A DNA stretch of 64,000 bases, taken from assembly GCA_019973155.2 (NCBI GenBank), contig BPQB01000001.1:2046001-2110000 (forward strand). The letters are read 5' to 3'. The notes under the pieces were generated by a model that saw nothing but the letters and a program-made list of their open reading frames with translations, did no database searches and was not told the origin of the DNA. Positions 22,001 to 33,143 of this stretch are shown in pieces. Made by a program: the position numbers and the translations under genes. Each line of letters begins with the position of its first letter. The stretch's first letter is position 1. The DNA is from Phanerochaete sordida. Lineage: Eukaryota > Basidiomycota > Agaricomycetes > Polyporales > Phanerochaetaceae.

Positions 22001-24959
22001 CATCGGCCTGACTCAGACTGCTTTCTGGCCTCGGGCCAACACTACGCAGTGCCTTTACACGAGTGATCTTCTCGAAAAGCTTGTTCAGCTCCTCGTCGGG
22101 AAGGTTGTCCAACGCGGGATCAAGGCCTAGCCTCGCGAAAGCAGCTTCACGCTTCGCAAAATTCCAGTCGACATCTCCTGGATCGCCCTCAGAGTTTGTC
22201 GGCGAGTCGGGGCGCGTGGCTGGCGTCCCATTCTCCTCCTGTAGCTCGCCAGCGGACATACTGATACTAAGGTTCGACCTTGCCATGGCGCGGTCGCGCT
22301 GTTTGCGGACCTCTTCTGGGTTGTTGAACCTGAAGACGTGGTGTTCGCCTGGCTGCTGGTGAGCTCGAACCACTAACGCCAAAGCGCTTCACATACCCAT
22401 GATAATCCTGAAGCCCGAGCGAAGTTTGTATCCCTGGCGGAGTTGTTAGCAGGGATCCGCTGCAGGAGCGGCACGAGCGTACCTGGCCAGAAGATATTTG
22501 CCTGCCATTCAAGAACTATTATAACAGGTTATTAGCAAAACTCCCTGATACCGACCGGTGTTGGCGTACCGTGACAGCATCACCAATGGTGTGGAGGGTG
22601 ACCTTGCCGTCATTGTTCTCAAAGTAGCAATGGTCTTCTTGAATACTATCCCCACTCAAACGGATCGCCGCCGGCTTCTCGCTGTCCAGACGGCCAACCT
22701 GAAAGTCAAATCGCAATTATTAGGCCATCTTCACGGCCGTCTGATAATGCCATACCATCGTTTGCCCTTCCTTGAGCTGGTAAATGAGACACTCGCTCAT
22801 GAGTGGATCTGAAAGAGGATCAGCGGAAGCCACTCGCGATCAATCTTGCAAACCTACCCTCATTCTGTAGATCAAATAAACCCGACGATTATAATTCGCA
22901 GACAATCGAAGTAAGCCAAGACCTACCAAATTCACCAAGTGAGGCATCTAGAGAGAGGTCAGGTCAGTGAATCTTACATCCGTGTACCATTAGACGTACT
23001 CGTTTAGGAGTATGGACTCCGACGTTGCCTCTCTCTACGGTGATGCCGAGCTCCTCCAAAGCCTTTTCACGCTCCTTCTGGACTTGCTGCGTTCGCTGCA
23101 TCTTGTCCTCCCAGGTTTCGTTCAGGCCTTGCATGAGCTTCTCACTGGTCTCCAGCTGCTCTTGCAGCTCGGCCTTGGTGACCGTCTTGAGCGTGCCATC
23201 CTTAGCCTGGTAGGTAACCTTCTGTTCCGAAGCGGGTATCTTGGGGTCGAACACCGCTTCTGAGGTAGTACCTTGGACCCTGGCTGCACGACAAGTTAGA
23301 AAGACTGACGAGAGTCGCGGACTGGCATGTGATTTTCGGGCGCGCACCTCGGAGCATTTCCAGCTCCTCCTTGAGCTCGCGCACAAGTTTGGCGTTGGGG
23401 TCCTCGTTGATAACAGCCTTGTTCTTGATCTTCTTGGCCTGGTCGGCGTATCGCAAAGTACTCAGGGTTTCCTCGTACTGCACGTCGGCAGGGGAAATGG
23501 CTGCAATCATCGCGGTCTTGGAGTTACCACCCAGACTGTCCTTCAACAGCCAGGTCAGGACAGAGTCACGATAGGGTACGAATTCGTCCGCCTTCTTCCC
23601 CTTCTTCTTGCCTTCTGCTTGACTGGCTACGGCAAGTGCTGAGATGACTTTCCCCAGAGTAGTCAACGACTTGTTGATGTTCGCTCCTTCCTTGAGACGT
23701 TGACCAGTCGCGCCCGTTGAGTTAGCGCGCTCTGAACCGGCCAAGTCGACAAGGCTAAGGGCCGTCAGTACAGCGATAAGTTGATATTCATGGGCAACTC
23801 ACTTGATGCGGGAGACCTTCTCTGTGTCCAAGTTCGTCTCCGCGTCATGTCGCTTCATAGTCAGCAATAGCGTGAAGACCGCATGAGATCGAGAGGACCT
23901 GCATACAACGAGTCAATCTAACGTCAATGTCTCCCAGAGCTCGCCACATACGTCTCGTTCATGTTTGTCGCCGCTACCGTCCGTGCCTTGTTGCCCTCGT
24001 CCATGAGTGTCATCATCTCGTTGTAGCTGCTCACGACGAGCTTGGACAGGTCTTCTACGTATGGCCCCAGGCTTGGATGTTCTCGAACCTTGAGGTTGCC
24101 AGAGTTCTTGGGATTGAGCAAGTCGCGTACTTTCTCGTTGTAGATCTAGGCACTTCGAGTCTCAACGGCATGCATAGACGCGTAGCAAACATGTTACGCA
24201 CCTCTATGTATGACACTTCTACGGTAAAGCTCACGTTGGGGTCCTCCGCCGTCTTCTTCTCGACTCGGTCGAATAGTTCCAAGCATGTCAAGGGTATAAT
24301 TCCTTTGTCCGCGCCATCTGTACGCCTCGTTGCTTCATATTCATAGTAGGCCTTGGTGTTGAATTTCACTTACATCCCATCATACTGCGGGCACTCATGT
24401 CAGCTCAGTCCTCCGAAGCGCGAGGGCAGTGGGACGTACCTGTACGATTTACCAGAGCCTGCATCCAGTCAATATAAGCACTCATATACAGTCCCGGGTA
24501 ATTTCTCACCAGTCTGTCCATCTTTGATACCGGTGAGCACGTCAAGAACGCGAGCGAGCGGAAGCGGGACATACACGCCAAGATACAGGCATTGAAACCA
24601 GCAAAGCCATGATCCAGAAGTTCCTTTCCAAGGTCGTCATATAGCGTTTGTTGCGAGCAGTAGCCTGGCTCGTCTCTGGGTCCAGCTGACCAGTAACTCT
24701 TGTCAAACGTGAAGGTCATAAGCTTCCGCTCTGTTGCGCGTCCAGAGGCTGCTGCCGCGGCGGCTGATCCTGGCTCAGGTGGGTCTAGGATCGTCTGATT
24801 TCCCTCCATTCGAACGAGACATTTCGCGCCACGCGCGATTTCTGTGGCGAGGGATTGCTCAGAGCGTGTCTCCGGACGACGAACAAGTTGCGCACCTCGT
24901 GAATTGAGCGGTCGACATCGCACGACGACTTTGATGTTTCCATCTCCATGCGCAGACAT
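19020..24959 (-). CDS. Kinesin-3 motor (Unc-104/KIF1-type) with FHA and C-terminal PH domain
   Basis: Twenty-one exons: 24959-24575, 24521-24510, 24458-24440, 24384-24374, 24317-24202, 24145-23952, 23898-23803, 23754-23348, 23283-23000, 22947-22927, 22864-22858, 22808-22756, 22698-22570, 22515-22483, 22433-22397, 22348-21553, 21505-19672, 19619-19495, 19440-19354, 19298-19190, 19136-19020; 1623 residues. The motor starts [15 protein letters not shown]; the P-loop AYGQTGSGKSYSMMG is assembled from four exons. Switch I ([11 protein letters not shown]) and switch II ([10 protein letters not shown]) are intact. A coiled neck leads to the conserved PHLVNLNEDPLMSEC, the FHA domain ([10 protein letters not shown] ... 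GDSIQEDHC ... [10 protein letters not shown]), KIF1-type coiled coil and DUF3694 regions, and a C-terminal PH domain (GHLMVM ... [16 protein letters not shown]). It should move early endosomes and vesicles toward microtubule plus ends. Exon phases agree throughout. Confidence 0.93.
22858..22864 (-). other. 7-nt microexon of kinesin-3
   Basis: The exon AATGAGG lies between a CTACAG acceptor and a GTAGGT donor. It supplies N-E and one base of D in NLNEDPLMSEC, a highly conserved KIF1 motif, and is in phase with both neighbours. Confidence 0.85.
24374..24521 (-). other. Three consecutive microexons (12, 19, 11 nt) building the kinesin P-loop
   Basis: Exons 24521-24510, 24458-24440 and 24384-24374 are separated by introns of 51 and 55 nt. 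Together they encode YGQTGSGKSYSMMG. Donors are GTGAGA, GTACGT and GTAAGT. Phase and conservation allow no simpler model. Confidence 0.88.
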
Positions 24960-25961
24960 CGGCAAGCTGTCCCGTGCGCAGGGCTATGCTGTGTCGGACT
25001 CCAAGGTAGCCAGGCGCGTGCAAGGTCGAGGGGAGATGAGGGAGGAGAAGAACAGCCCGGCGGTTATGGTGGCGGCACGAGCCAAGGCCAAATCTGGGCG
25101 TGCAACGCGTAGGCGCCCGCCCGCCCTCCCGACAATTGCAACTCTTCCGCCAACCGCCAGGTAAGGACGTGCCCGACGGTTGCTCACCCGAGCAGAGAAG
25201 GAAATGCTGATCGTTCGGCTCGCAGGTTGAGCAGATGCATGAATGGTCGCGAATCATGACGCACGACTTGATAAATTGCTGAAGTAGAAGGAGCACTTCT
25301 CAAGATATCTGTCCCTCTCTGCTCCGTCGCTTCATACGTTCAGCAGATGGCCGGCTCGCGGCACCTGGCAGATGGTACGCAGGCAGTGCCCGCAATTAGG
25401 AGCTTTACGATATCGGCTTAGGTCTCGATGCTCTCCTTGTAAGTTATGTCACTCTGGAGCTTCATGGGCGCTGCGCACGACTGACGTTCGTGTTGCATCG
25501 CAAGATCGAACAGAGGTCTCTCCAGCCCCTGTGCTCGCCGTGCGAACGTGCCGGTGCTTTGTCGCGACTCCTCCAGGCGATGATGAAATTGGTACTGGCA
25601 GCGAGGAGGCGACAAGGGCTGGCTTTCCCGCCGGTGGCGTCAACTGACCGCATCCCTTGCCTGTCACCGGCTGACACAGGTGATGAGGTTTCCCTCATGG
25701 GAAATCGTTATCGCAATGCTGTACAGCTATCATGCCAGTTAGCCTAGCGAGGACGCCGTCGTCCGCGTTTACGACGGCGTTCGTCGCTCCGAGGCCTGGC
25801 GCGAGCCAAGGCAGCGCCTGCGCTCAAGACTTCGATTCCTCGATCGAACACGCCGGCTACCCACGATCCTTGCGCTCATATATGCTCACAGTTTCGTGCG
25901 GGACGCACGTCTTTGCCCGCTATCGCCCACTCGTCCCTCTGTGGCCACGACCTTCACGACC
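24960..25961. other. Divergent intergenic region (kinesin-3 / membrane glycosyltransferase-like gene)
   Basis: About 1 kb containing both 5' flanks. No gene or repeat was recognised. Confidence 0.45.
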
Positions 25962-27694
25962 ATGCCCTTCCTCACGCGGCGCTCCATGGCCTGGGCTTGC
26001 CTCGTCTTCCTAGCACTCTTGTTTTTAACCACCGTCTTCTTGATCGACGCAGAATGGAAGCAGCTCGTTCCTGTGTTATCTTCCGGGTCAAGACTCGACA
26101 GAGAGCACTGTCTCCAGCTCTCCGAATCGTACGCAGTGGAGGACACTCACAGCGTCTCGTCAGGCCAAGTGCTGCGGAAGAACGTCGTAGTCGCTTCGTT
26201 CTTTGGGTTTCATTTCGACGTGTACATGGCCCTCGTATGGACGCTGAAGCGCGTCCTGGGACAAGTTCCGGGGGCGCACGTCGAAGTCTTCGCGAACCCT
26301 TTCTACTACGGCTTCGACGACATCGTCCAGGAATACGGTCTCTACGATGCAGCTCGGAGGGACCCCGCGGAGTTAGTGTCCTACGTGCAGATGAATCCCA
26401 GTGTGGACACTATCATCCTCGGTACGTGCGAGATAGAGTACGTGTTCCGCAGTTGCTCGAAAAGGCGCTGGCTGATATCTGGTAGTTTGAACGAAGTACA
26501 CTCTGCGTTGCTTGAAGAGTGGGACCAGCGGGCCCCAGAGCAGAAGTTCAAGCTTATCTGCATGGTTCACAACGTGTTGGACACCCGGTGGCAGGGACAC
26601 ACCGACGACTGGGCTCGCCGCGAGGCTCTTCGCGTGGTCACTTTGGGGGAGCAGTAAGCAGCGGTTCTCTCTTTATGTATTGATATGATATGAACGATGT
26701 TCTCAGCGTTGGAAAGTCTTTTCAAAAAATATTCCAGTCAGCTGCCGACCAGCTCGGCGACGGAGGAGGCCAAGAGTACATTCCTGTTGATATGCATACG
26801 CCTGTCCTCGATGTTCCCAATCTTCCCGTCAAATCAGCAAACCGATCTCTCTCGCGTGCAGTCATCCAAGGGTCTTTCGACACCTCCAGGCGGGACTACT
26901 ACGATTTTTTCAACGAGTTAATCGCTTCGTTGCATAGTGAGATCCGCCGCCGCCGCTCTCCAATCTGATCTGACCATGCATGCGTAGAGAACCCCGAAGT
27001 CTGGGGCTATCGCCCGCTAGGCTATGATATTTCCTTCGTCCCCAGCCATCAATCCGTAGATCCACCGTTCGAACTTGCACTCGTTGGATCTGGCGATCTC
27101 GAGGTGCCACCGGAGCTAGCCCATGTCGTCAGCATCCACCGAGGGCTGGACTACGTCGACTTCTACGCTCTCATATCCGGCATGGACATTGTCGTTCCCG
27201 CCTTTGCCGACAACGGCTGTGAGTCCGGGGCCAGTCGCGCCGGGCGCTCGTCGCTGATCCCTCTTGGGTTCCAGACTACGAACATCAGGCCAGTTCCACG
27301 GTTGCGATGGCGGTCGAGCTAGACGTAAGCGTGTCAAGCCTTGTGGGGATCGTCTGTGGTGCTCACTCCAGGCCAGGTGCCCATCCTCGCGACGCGGCGC
27401 ATGCGGAAGGCGTACGGGTACATCGACGACGACCGCGCGGTCGTCACGCGTCCGGGCGCCATGTCGGAGGTCCAGGCGCTGCTCGCCCTGCGCAGCGGCA
27501 GCCCCGCGCACTTCCTCGAGCAAGAGCCCGCCGAGGCTGCGCGCGGCGTCCCGCCCGTCCGCTCGCTCGTCAGCGACATCGAGGCGATGCTCAGCATGGG
27601 CTGGGTGCGCGACCCGGCGGATCTGCGGCGGTACAAGGAGCGGCTGTGGCGCGACAACGAGGCGGTCGTCCGGAGACTGCTGGGGGACATGTAG
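25962..27694 (+). CDS. Type II membrane glycosyltransferase-like protein (fungal lineage-specific family)
   Basis: Six exons: 25962-26437, 26486-26653, 26707-26936, 26988-27218, 27275-27324, 27377-27694; 490 residues. A single N-terminal membrane segment (WACLVFLALLFLTTVFLI, about 11-28) follows a short basic cytosolic tail, giving a type II topology typical of Golgi enzymes. The body resembles uncharacterised basidiomycete proteins with a glycosyltransferase-like arrangement: VVVASFFGFHFDVYMAL, VEVFANPFYYGFDDIV, VDTIILGTCEID, GQEYIPVDMHTPVLDVPNL, VIQGSFDTSRRDYYDFF, LVGSGDLEVPPEL, GMDIVVPAFADNGYYEHQAS and RRMRKAYGYIDDDRAV. The late V-P-I-L and E-H-Q-A-S blocks recall GT-B nucleotide-sugar sites. 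Family membership is confident but catalysis is inferred. The 48-nt first intron is stop-free and a multiple of three. Confidence 0.75.
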
Positions 27695-30094
27695 CCCGAG
27701 CGCGTGCGTGCGCAGCGGCGAGGACGCCGCGTGTAGATACGTTTCCAGCACGCCCACATGGACTTTCGCCAATGAGGAAGGCGCTTTTTGACTTCCCGCG
27801 CAGTCTGCCACGCCCTCGGGGGCTTTGAGATCCAGGGTAGCCGAGATTGACGTGGAGAGGAGGATGATCTCAGAGCAGCACAGCGGTTCGAGGCCTCGAT
27901 TGACCCGTGTGACCCTTTTCGAGGCGCGTGGGAGGGATGGACGAAGACGTCGACATGCATCCGTGAACGTGCCCGCATGCTTGCTCGTCTGCCGATACAT
28001 GCCTACTGACTTTCTGATCCCTAGTGTAACATATCGCACACCACGCTGCGGATTTTCCAGGAGGTGGCAGCGTTACGTGAGTGATCTTTCGGCAACAGCT
28101 CGCGCGTGGTACTCCCTTGCCACTACCCAGCACACTGGCATCGTAGGTCTCCGCCCGGAGCGTATACGGTAGCAGTTCAGCCTGAATCTTACATTAACAC
28201 CAACTGCAAAGTTGTGGATCTCCGATAAGCTGGCTCAATAGACTCGGAGCAGCAAGCGCACTTAATGGGACACACCTACACCGTTAGGCACTTCGCGCAG
28301 GGATCCACACGAGAAAACCGTCCATGTGGCATCCATTCTCACGGGATGCCTCGCGGGCTGCCGGCCTCTTACCGTCTGGGATATTCGTTCCGGGGCTTTA
28401 AGCACGCCACTGCCCACGCGGAGGGCAGCTCTCGTTAATGCCCGCCACACGCGATGAATTGCCGTCGGCAGGTGCTTCCGATGTGATTGAGTCGATTCTC
28501 AGATTCAGTCGAGGTAGACTGCGGATCTGCCTTCCCATGGCAATCTGTGATCGTGGCTTGCATGCTAGCAAGCCGTGGCAGAGTTCGAGGGTCGTAGCAG
28601 GATTGTCATATTAGGAATTGGAAAGTTTCTTTGGAATATACGTCCGAGTGAGACGCATCAGCCTGGACGCGGAGGCTTTCGTACACAGTTCCACGCGACA
28701 TAGACGTGTCTGTCCCTAAGCTCAAGCTCCTAAGCTTGCTTCGAATTCTATCTCAAAATCTTTGGTGGCACACGGCATCTGACAAATATTTTTTCAGCCG
28801 CTGCAGGACCGACAAGGGTGATAGCAGAGGTTGAAGCCGTCGGTATGACGTACGCGTGTGACGCCAGAGCGCAGCCATTTGTAGGCGAGCGTCGAGCGAT
28901 GTCCATAGCGTGGCAGTGGGGGCCCGATAGGCTCTGTCGGATACTATTCTTGAGAATAAGCACCATGGTTCCTTGAGAACTGCATAGAGGCAGCAGAAGC
29001 CTGCGAGGTTCTCGAAGTCGGCCAGCTATGGGACTTGCGCTGCATGCCGACGACTTGGGCAGGCGGCTGTCGTCAATGCGAAAGCCTTGGCGGGGGCATG
29101 TGGCCGCGTCGCAAGAGCGTGCGAAGTGCCTGTGCGGGAGGCAAAGCGAGATAACATAGGACGTCTGTCGGCAGCGGCGAAGAGTTCACTGCGGACACGG
29201 GTGGTGTGAACCCAGCGCGGTGTGCTCCCGGGCGGGCCCCCTCGGCGCGAATCGGATGAGAACGCCACAAAGGTAGATTGCCATAACAGGCAGGAGGAAG
29301 GACCCCGGGGACCTGCGCGGCTCCTGTGCACCCACCCGGCCGGGTTCGCTTCTGCCTCGAGGACCCATCGGCTGTGTGCCGTGTAATTCTCGAACGGGGA
29401 GCACACGACGCCCGGAGCTTCTCCTCTGCATCAACAGTCCCTGATTCAAGATCCCTGAGGTCTCAACGCTATTTCGGTCGCGCAGTGGCTTCAGATCGCC
29501 ACGCCAGATCTAAGGGTCTGGCAACAACCTCTCTCATGCCGTTCTAACCTTCTTCGGCTACCGTCCTATAGCCGACGATACCGTACAAAGGTAACATTGT
29601 CTCTATGGCTGCTCAACGCTCTCTGACGTCTGTACCTCAAAGGCGCGATCCCATCAACCGCTATTCTAATTTTTCTTCCGTGGCACAGGCGGTGTCATCT
29701 TCACCACAAGCACCGAGGGAGCTTTTGCCTCCATTCGATGTGCTGCTCCCGGTCCCCCTGCTTCGCGCGGTTTATGTGAACTGTACCGCACGGCATCGCA
29801 TCGCAAATTCCCATGGCGCGCGCACCGCTGCCTCTCAAACGGCTTGCGGACATCCGAACAAAGTCAATCTTTGGCTTCGAGGTGGAAGGCCTTCGGTTCA
29901 TGGCCCTGATAGCCGTGTACCCACCCTACCTCATACAGCGGGCCTCGGTTTCAGGAAATTGTGTCAGCCGCATGCTTCTCAACCACGGGTTCTCACTGCG
30001 TCGTCATGGATAGTATAAGAGGGCTCTGCTCACCGTCCCAAACTCACTTCAGAGCCCTGCTTTCCCCCATCTTACTCTCGCACTTGCTTTCAAA
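27695..30094. other. Gene-poor 2.4 kb region
   Basis: No open frame here shows a recognisable domain and no exon chain could be assembled. I see no tRNA, long terminal repeat or simple repeat. The last ~500 bases form the 5' flank of the CFA synthase-like gene. A diverged or lineage-specific gene, or a non-coding RNA, cannot be excluded. Confidence 0.5.
30013..30019 (+). promoter_or_regulatory. TATA-like box of the CFA synthase-like gene
   Basis: The element TATAAGA lies about 80 nt upstream of the start codon, followed by a pyrimidine-rich leader (TTTCCCCCATCTTACTCTC), a common arrangement for expressed fungal genes. Confidence 0.55.
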
Positions 30095-31995
30095 ATGTCC
30101 TCAGCGTACACCTTGACGTTGCCGCCAAACTATCATCAGCCCTCGAGCCCCTCGAGCCCCTACCTTACCCTCACCGTCCCATCTCCTCGCGAATGGTTCG
30201 CCCGCTTTGGTGAGCGATGGCGAACGTCTAACTCCGCCATTAGCTTACATATTTGCAGCTAAATCATCCATCCAAGCATTCCTGTCGAAAGCTATCCGGA
30301 AGGGACACCTCTGCATTGAGGACTCCACAGGTACCTCAGAGTACGGCCGCATCGTGAAGAACGGTCTCTCTGTCCGGATACGCGTACACCATGAAGATTT
30401 TTGGCCAAGGATATTCATGTAGGCAATGATCATCCCGATCTTTGGATCGTTGTACTAAATCACGTCTATAGGTCGGGAGATTTGGGATGTATGTCGTTGT
30501 CGAAGCCACTCGGCGCTGATCGCTCATATTTCCCCAGTCAGCGAGGCCTATATGGTCGGCGACATTGACGTGGACAACCTCAAGGGTGCCATGGATGTAA
30601 GCACTCTCTAAAAGATGCGAGGGCACCCGTTTGACACGTCCATAGCTTTGGCTCGACAATCGCTCTGAGATGGTTTCGCTATCGGGCACGCTGGGCCAGG
30701 CCTACTCTGTCTTCTCAGGCCTGTCGAACGCGCTGTTCGGCCAGACCCGGTCGCAAGCCCGCCTAAATGCCATGGCCAGCTACGATCAGTCGAACGAGCT
30801 GTTCAAGGTTCGCCTCCCCTGCTGTCGAGCCTGGATCGTGCTGACTTCGGGGGCTGTATAGGCGTTCCTCAGCGAAGAGATGATGTACTCGTGTGCCCTG
30901 TGGGGCCCAGAGGAAGGCGGCGTGAACGGCGACCTGACCCAGGGCCCCACCGCACGGGACCTCGAGGCCGCGCAATTGCGGAAGCTCCGCCATGTCCTTG
31001 ACAAGGCACGGGTGCGGCGCGGTCATCGCATCCTCGAGTTCGGGTCTGGGTGGGGCGGCCTCGCTATCGAGGTATGACATCCCGCTCTGAATTGCCCGGC
31101 GTTCTGACATTCAGCTCATGACTAGGCTGCGCGCACATACGGCTGCGAGGTCGACACCCTGACGCTTTCCATCGAACAGAAGCGGCTTGCAGAGGAAAGA
31201 GTCCGCGCAGCGGGTCTCGAAGGGCGAGTCCGGATCCATTTGATGGACTACCGGGATATTCCCGCCGAGTTCGAACACGCGTTCGACGCTTTCATCAGCA
31301 TAGAAATGCTGGAACACGTCGGTTCTCAGGTGAGTTGCAATAGACACCGAGCCTGGAAACGCGGTGCTGAAGTCTAAAACAGCATTACGGGCAATACTTC
31401 AAGCTCGTCGACTTCGCGCTGAAGCCGAAGAACGCCACGGTCGTGGTCAGCTCGTCGACCTTCCCCGAAGGCCGGTACTCCGCCTATCAGTAAGCGTCGC
31501 GATTCTTCGCGTTTTGAAATACATACTGAGCTCTTGCAGGGCTGAGGACTTCATGCGAAAGTACATGTGGCCAAACTCGTGCCTGCCATCGGCGACTATC
31601 CTGGTACAGTCCGTCCAGACGTCGTCGCGGGGTCGCTTTACCCTTGAAAGTGTCGAAAATCACGCCGCTCGTACGTACACTGTTTCCACGCGCCTGCATT
31701 TCCGCTGAGCAATCTCCAGACTATCCCCGCACCCTGCGTACCTGGGGTCGGCGCCTTGAGCAGAACCTGCGGCAGGACGTCGTCGCCAGCGAGATCCCCG
31801 CGCTGCATAACGCCGCCGAATTTGCGATGTTCAAGCGCAAGTGGGAGTACCTCTTTGCTTATGCAGGCGAAGGTTTCAACAGGGGTTACATCACCTGTCA
31901 CATGCTGACCTTCACGCGGGCGGTGAGTTTGCACTCCAAACGTCGGGAGCGGCCTTCGCTAAACTTTCGCATAGGACGACCCCCCTGTGGCGTGA
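30095..31995 (+). CDS. Cyclopropane-fatty-acyl-phospholipid synthase-like methyltransferase
   Basis: Eleven exons: 30095-30209, 30259-30418, 30472-30488, 30538-30596, 30646-30807, 30862-31071, 31126-31329, 31383-31489, 31540-31670, 31720-31922, 31975-31995; 462 residues (E. coli Cfa has 382). The N-terminal part has the CFA lead-in EAYMVGDIDVDNLKGAM. NAMASYDQSNELFKAFL is the conserved lid before the active site. The SAM loop is ILEFGSGWGGLAIE, followed by VEVDTLTLS-like sequence (CEVDTLTLSIEQ), DYRDI and SIEMLEHVG. The C-terminal half (YFKLVDFALKP, DFMRKYMWPNSCLPS, HYPRTLRTWGRRLEQN, YITCHMLTF) is typical. It should transfer a methylene from SAM to unsaturated phospholipid acyl chains or a related lipid. 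Exon 3 is only 17 nt and the last exon 21 nt. Confidence 0.9.
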
Positions 31996-33143
31996 CGTGG
32001 CTTCTCCTACTCGCATACGGACTCTTTGGACATTGATGATACCCCGCAACTGATACCTGCCATTTAGAGGCAGGGCGAACCGAGGCTTCACCCGCTGGCG
32101 AAAATGATGCAGTGAGCTTCCCATGTGATCCCGCCTGTACAAAACGCATCGGCCTGTGAGAACTCTACCGTTAGATAATGCAGTCTTCCCACAATACAAT
32201 CTGCTTCTTGTTACAGACCATGCGTCCGACACCAGTCTTCTCAGACGCGTCTCCGGCGTGAACCCTGCGGCGTGCCGGACACGCGCAGGACACAAGGTGG
32301 CGGACGCGACCCGTGCCTCCCGCGAACGCGGCTGGGAACAGAAGAAGATCAGGACGCGGGCCGCCGTTCCCAGGCCCTAGGGCCGACAAGCTTTGATAGA
32401 GCGCATGCGCAACTCTATCAGCGCGAACTAGCGTGTCAAGCGAATAGAGGCACACTTTCGCACTGACGTGTGGGCAGGGGCGGACGCTGCGGTCCAGCGT
32501 GGCGCTCTGGTGCCTGCTAGGCTGCCGCTTTGTCCCTGTGTTCCCGTTGCGGCAGTGCTTTCTGCGCTGGCGCGAGAGCACGGAGCTGCGGCGAGCCCGC
32601 GATGTGATAGTGTGCTCTTGATAGCGTGCTCAGAGTAACTTAGAGCGGGAACGGGCCAGGCGGACCTTCGGCACGCTGAGAGATGGGCAGCAGCTTTGCG
32701 CCTCGCCCCAAAGCATCGAAGTCTGGGGCGTACGGTCATGCTCCAAGATTTCTAGATTTGCAATACGAAGACGGTGTCGACGATAACAAGAATGATTTAC
32801 GAGATTTTCCCCAACAGGACCGCGATGATGAAGTTTCGCGCGATTGACCACAGAGTTTCGAGCATCTTTGCTGTCAAGTGTACAGTCGTCGGCATGTACG
32901 GCAGGAAGGAAGGGTACCAGGTGTCCCTCTGCTCTCTGCCGTAGTGCGGATGGTCGACCGAGATATAGCCAACACATGTGCAGTGTTCTGTTGGGATACT
33001 GGACTGTCGAGAAGGGAGCATCCTTGCTCACGAGCTTCCGCGCGGGAAGATATTTGTCATTTCTGTCTTGGAGCTGCGTGGATGAACATTTATCAATAGC
33101 AGAATCAAGGCGCAGAAAAATCGCTCACATTACCCCTGCAGGG
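31996..33143. other. Convergent intergenic region, 1.15 kb
   Basis: Lies between the CFA synthase-like and Arl2 3' ends. It is longer than other convergent gaps here; no coding signal, repeat or RNA gene was recognised. Confidence 0.45.

Noticed and set aside
27116..28039. 307-residue minus-strand open frame
   Set aside because: Antisense to the last exons of the membrane glycosyltransferase-like gene and Arg/Ala-rich, as expected from the shadow of a real gene.
28560..28610. Sequence resembling a tRNA T-loop (GAGTTCGAGGGTC)
   Set aside because: No matching acceptor, D or anticodon stems could be found around it.
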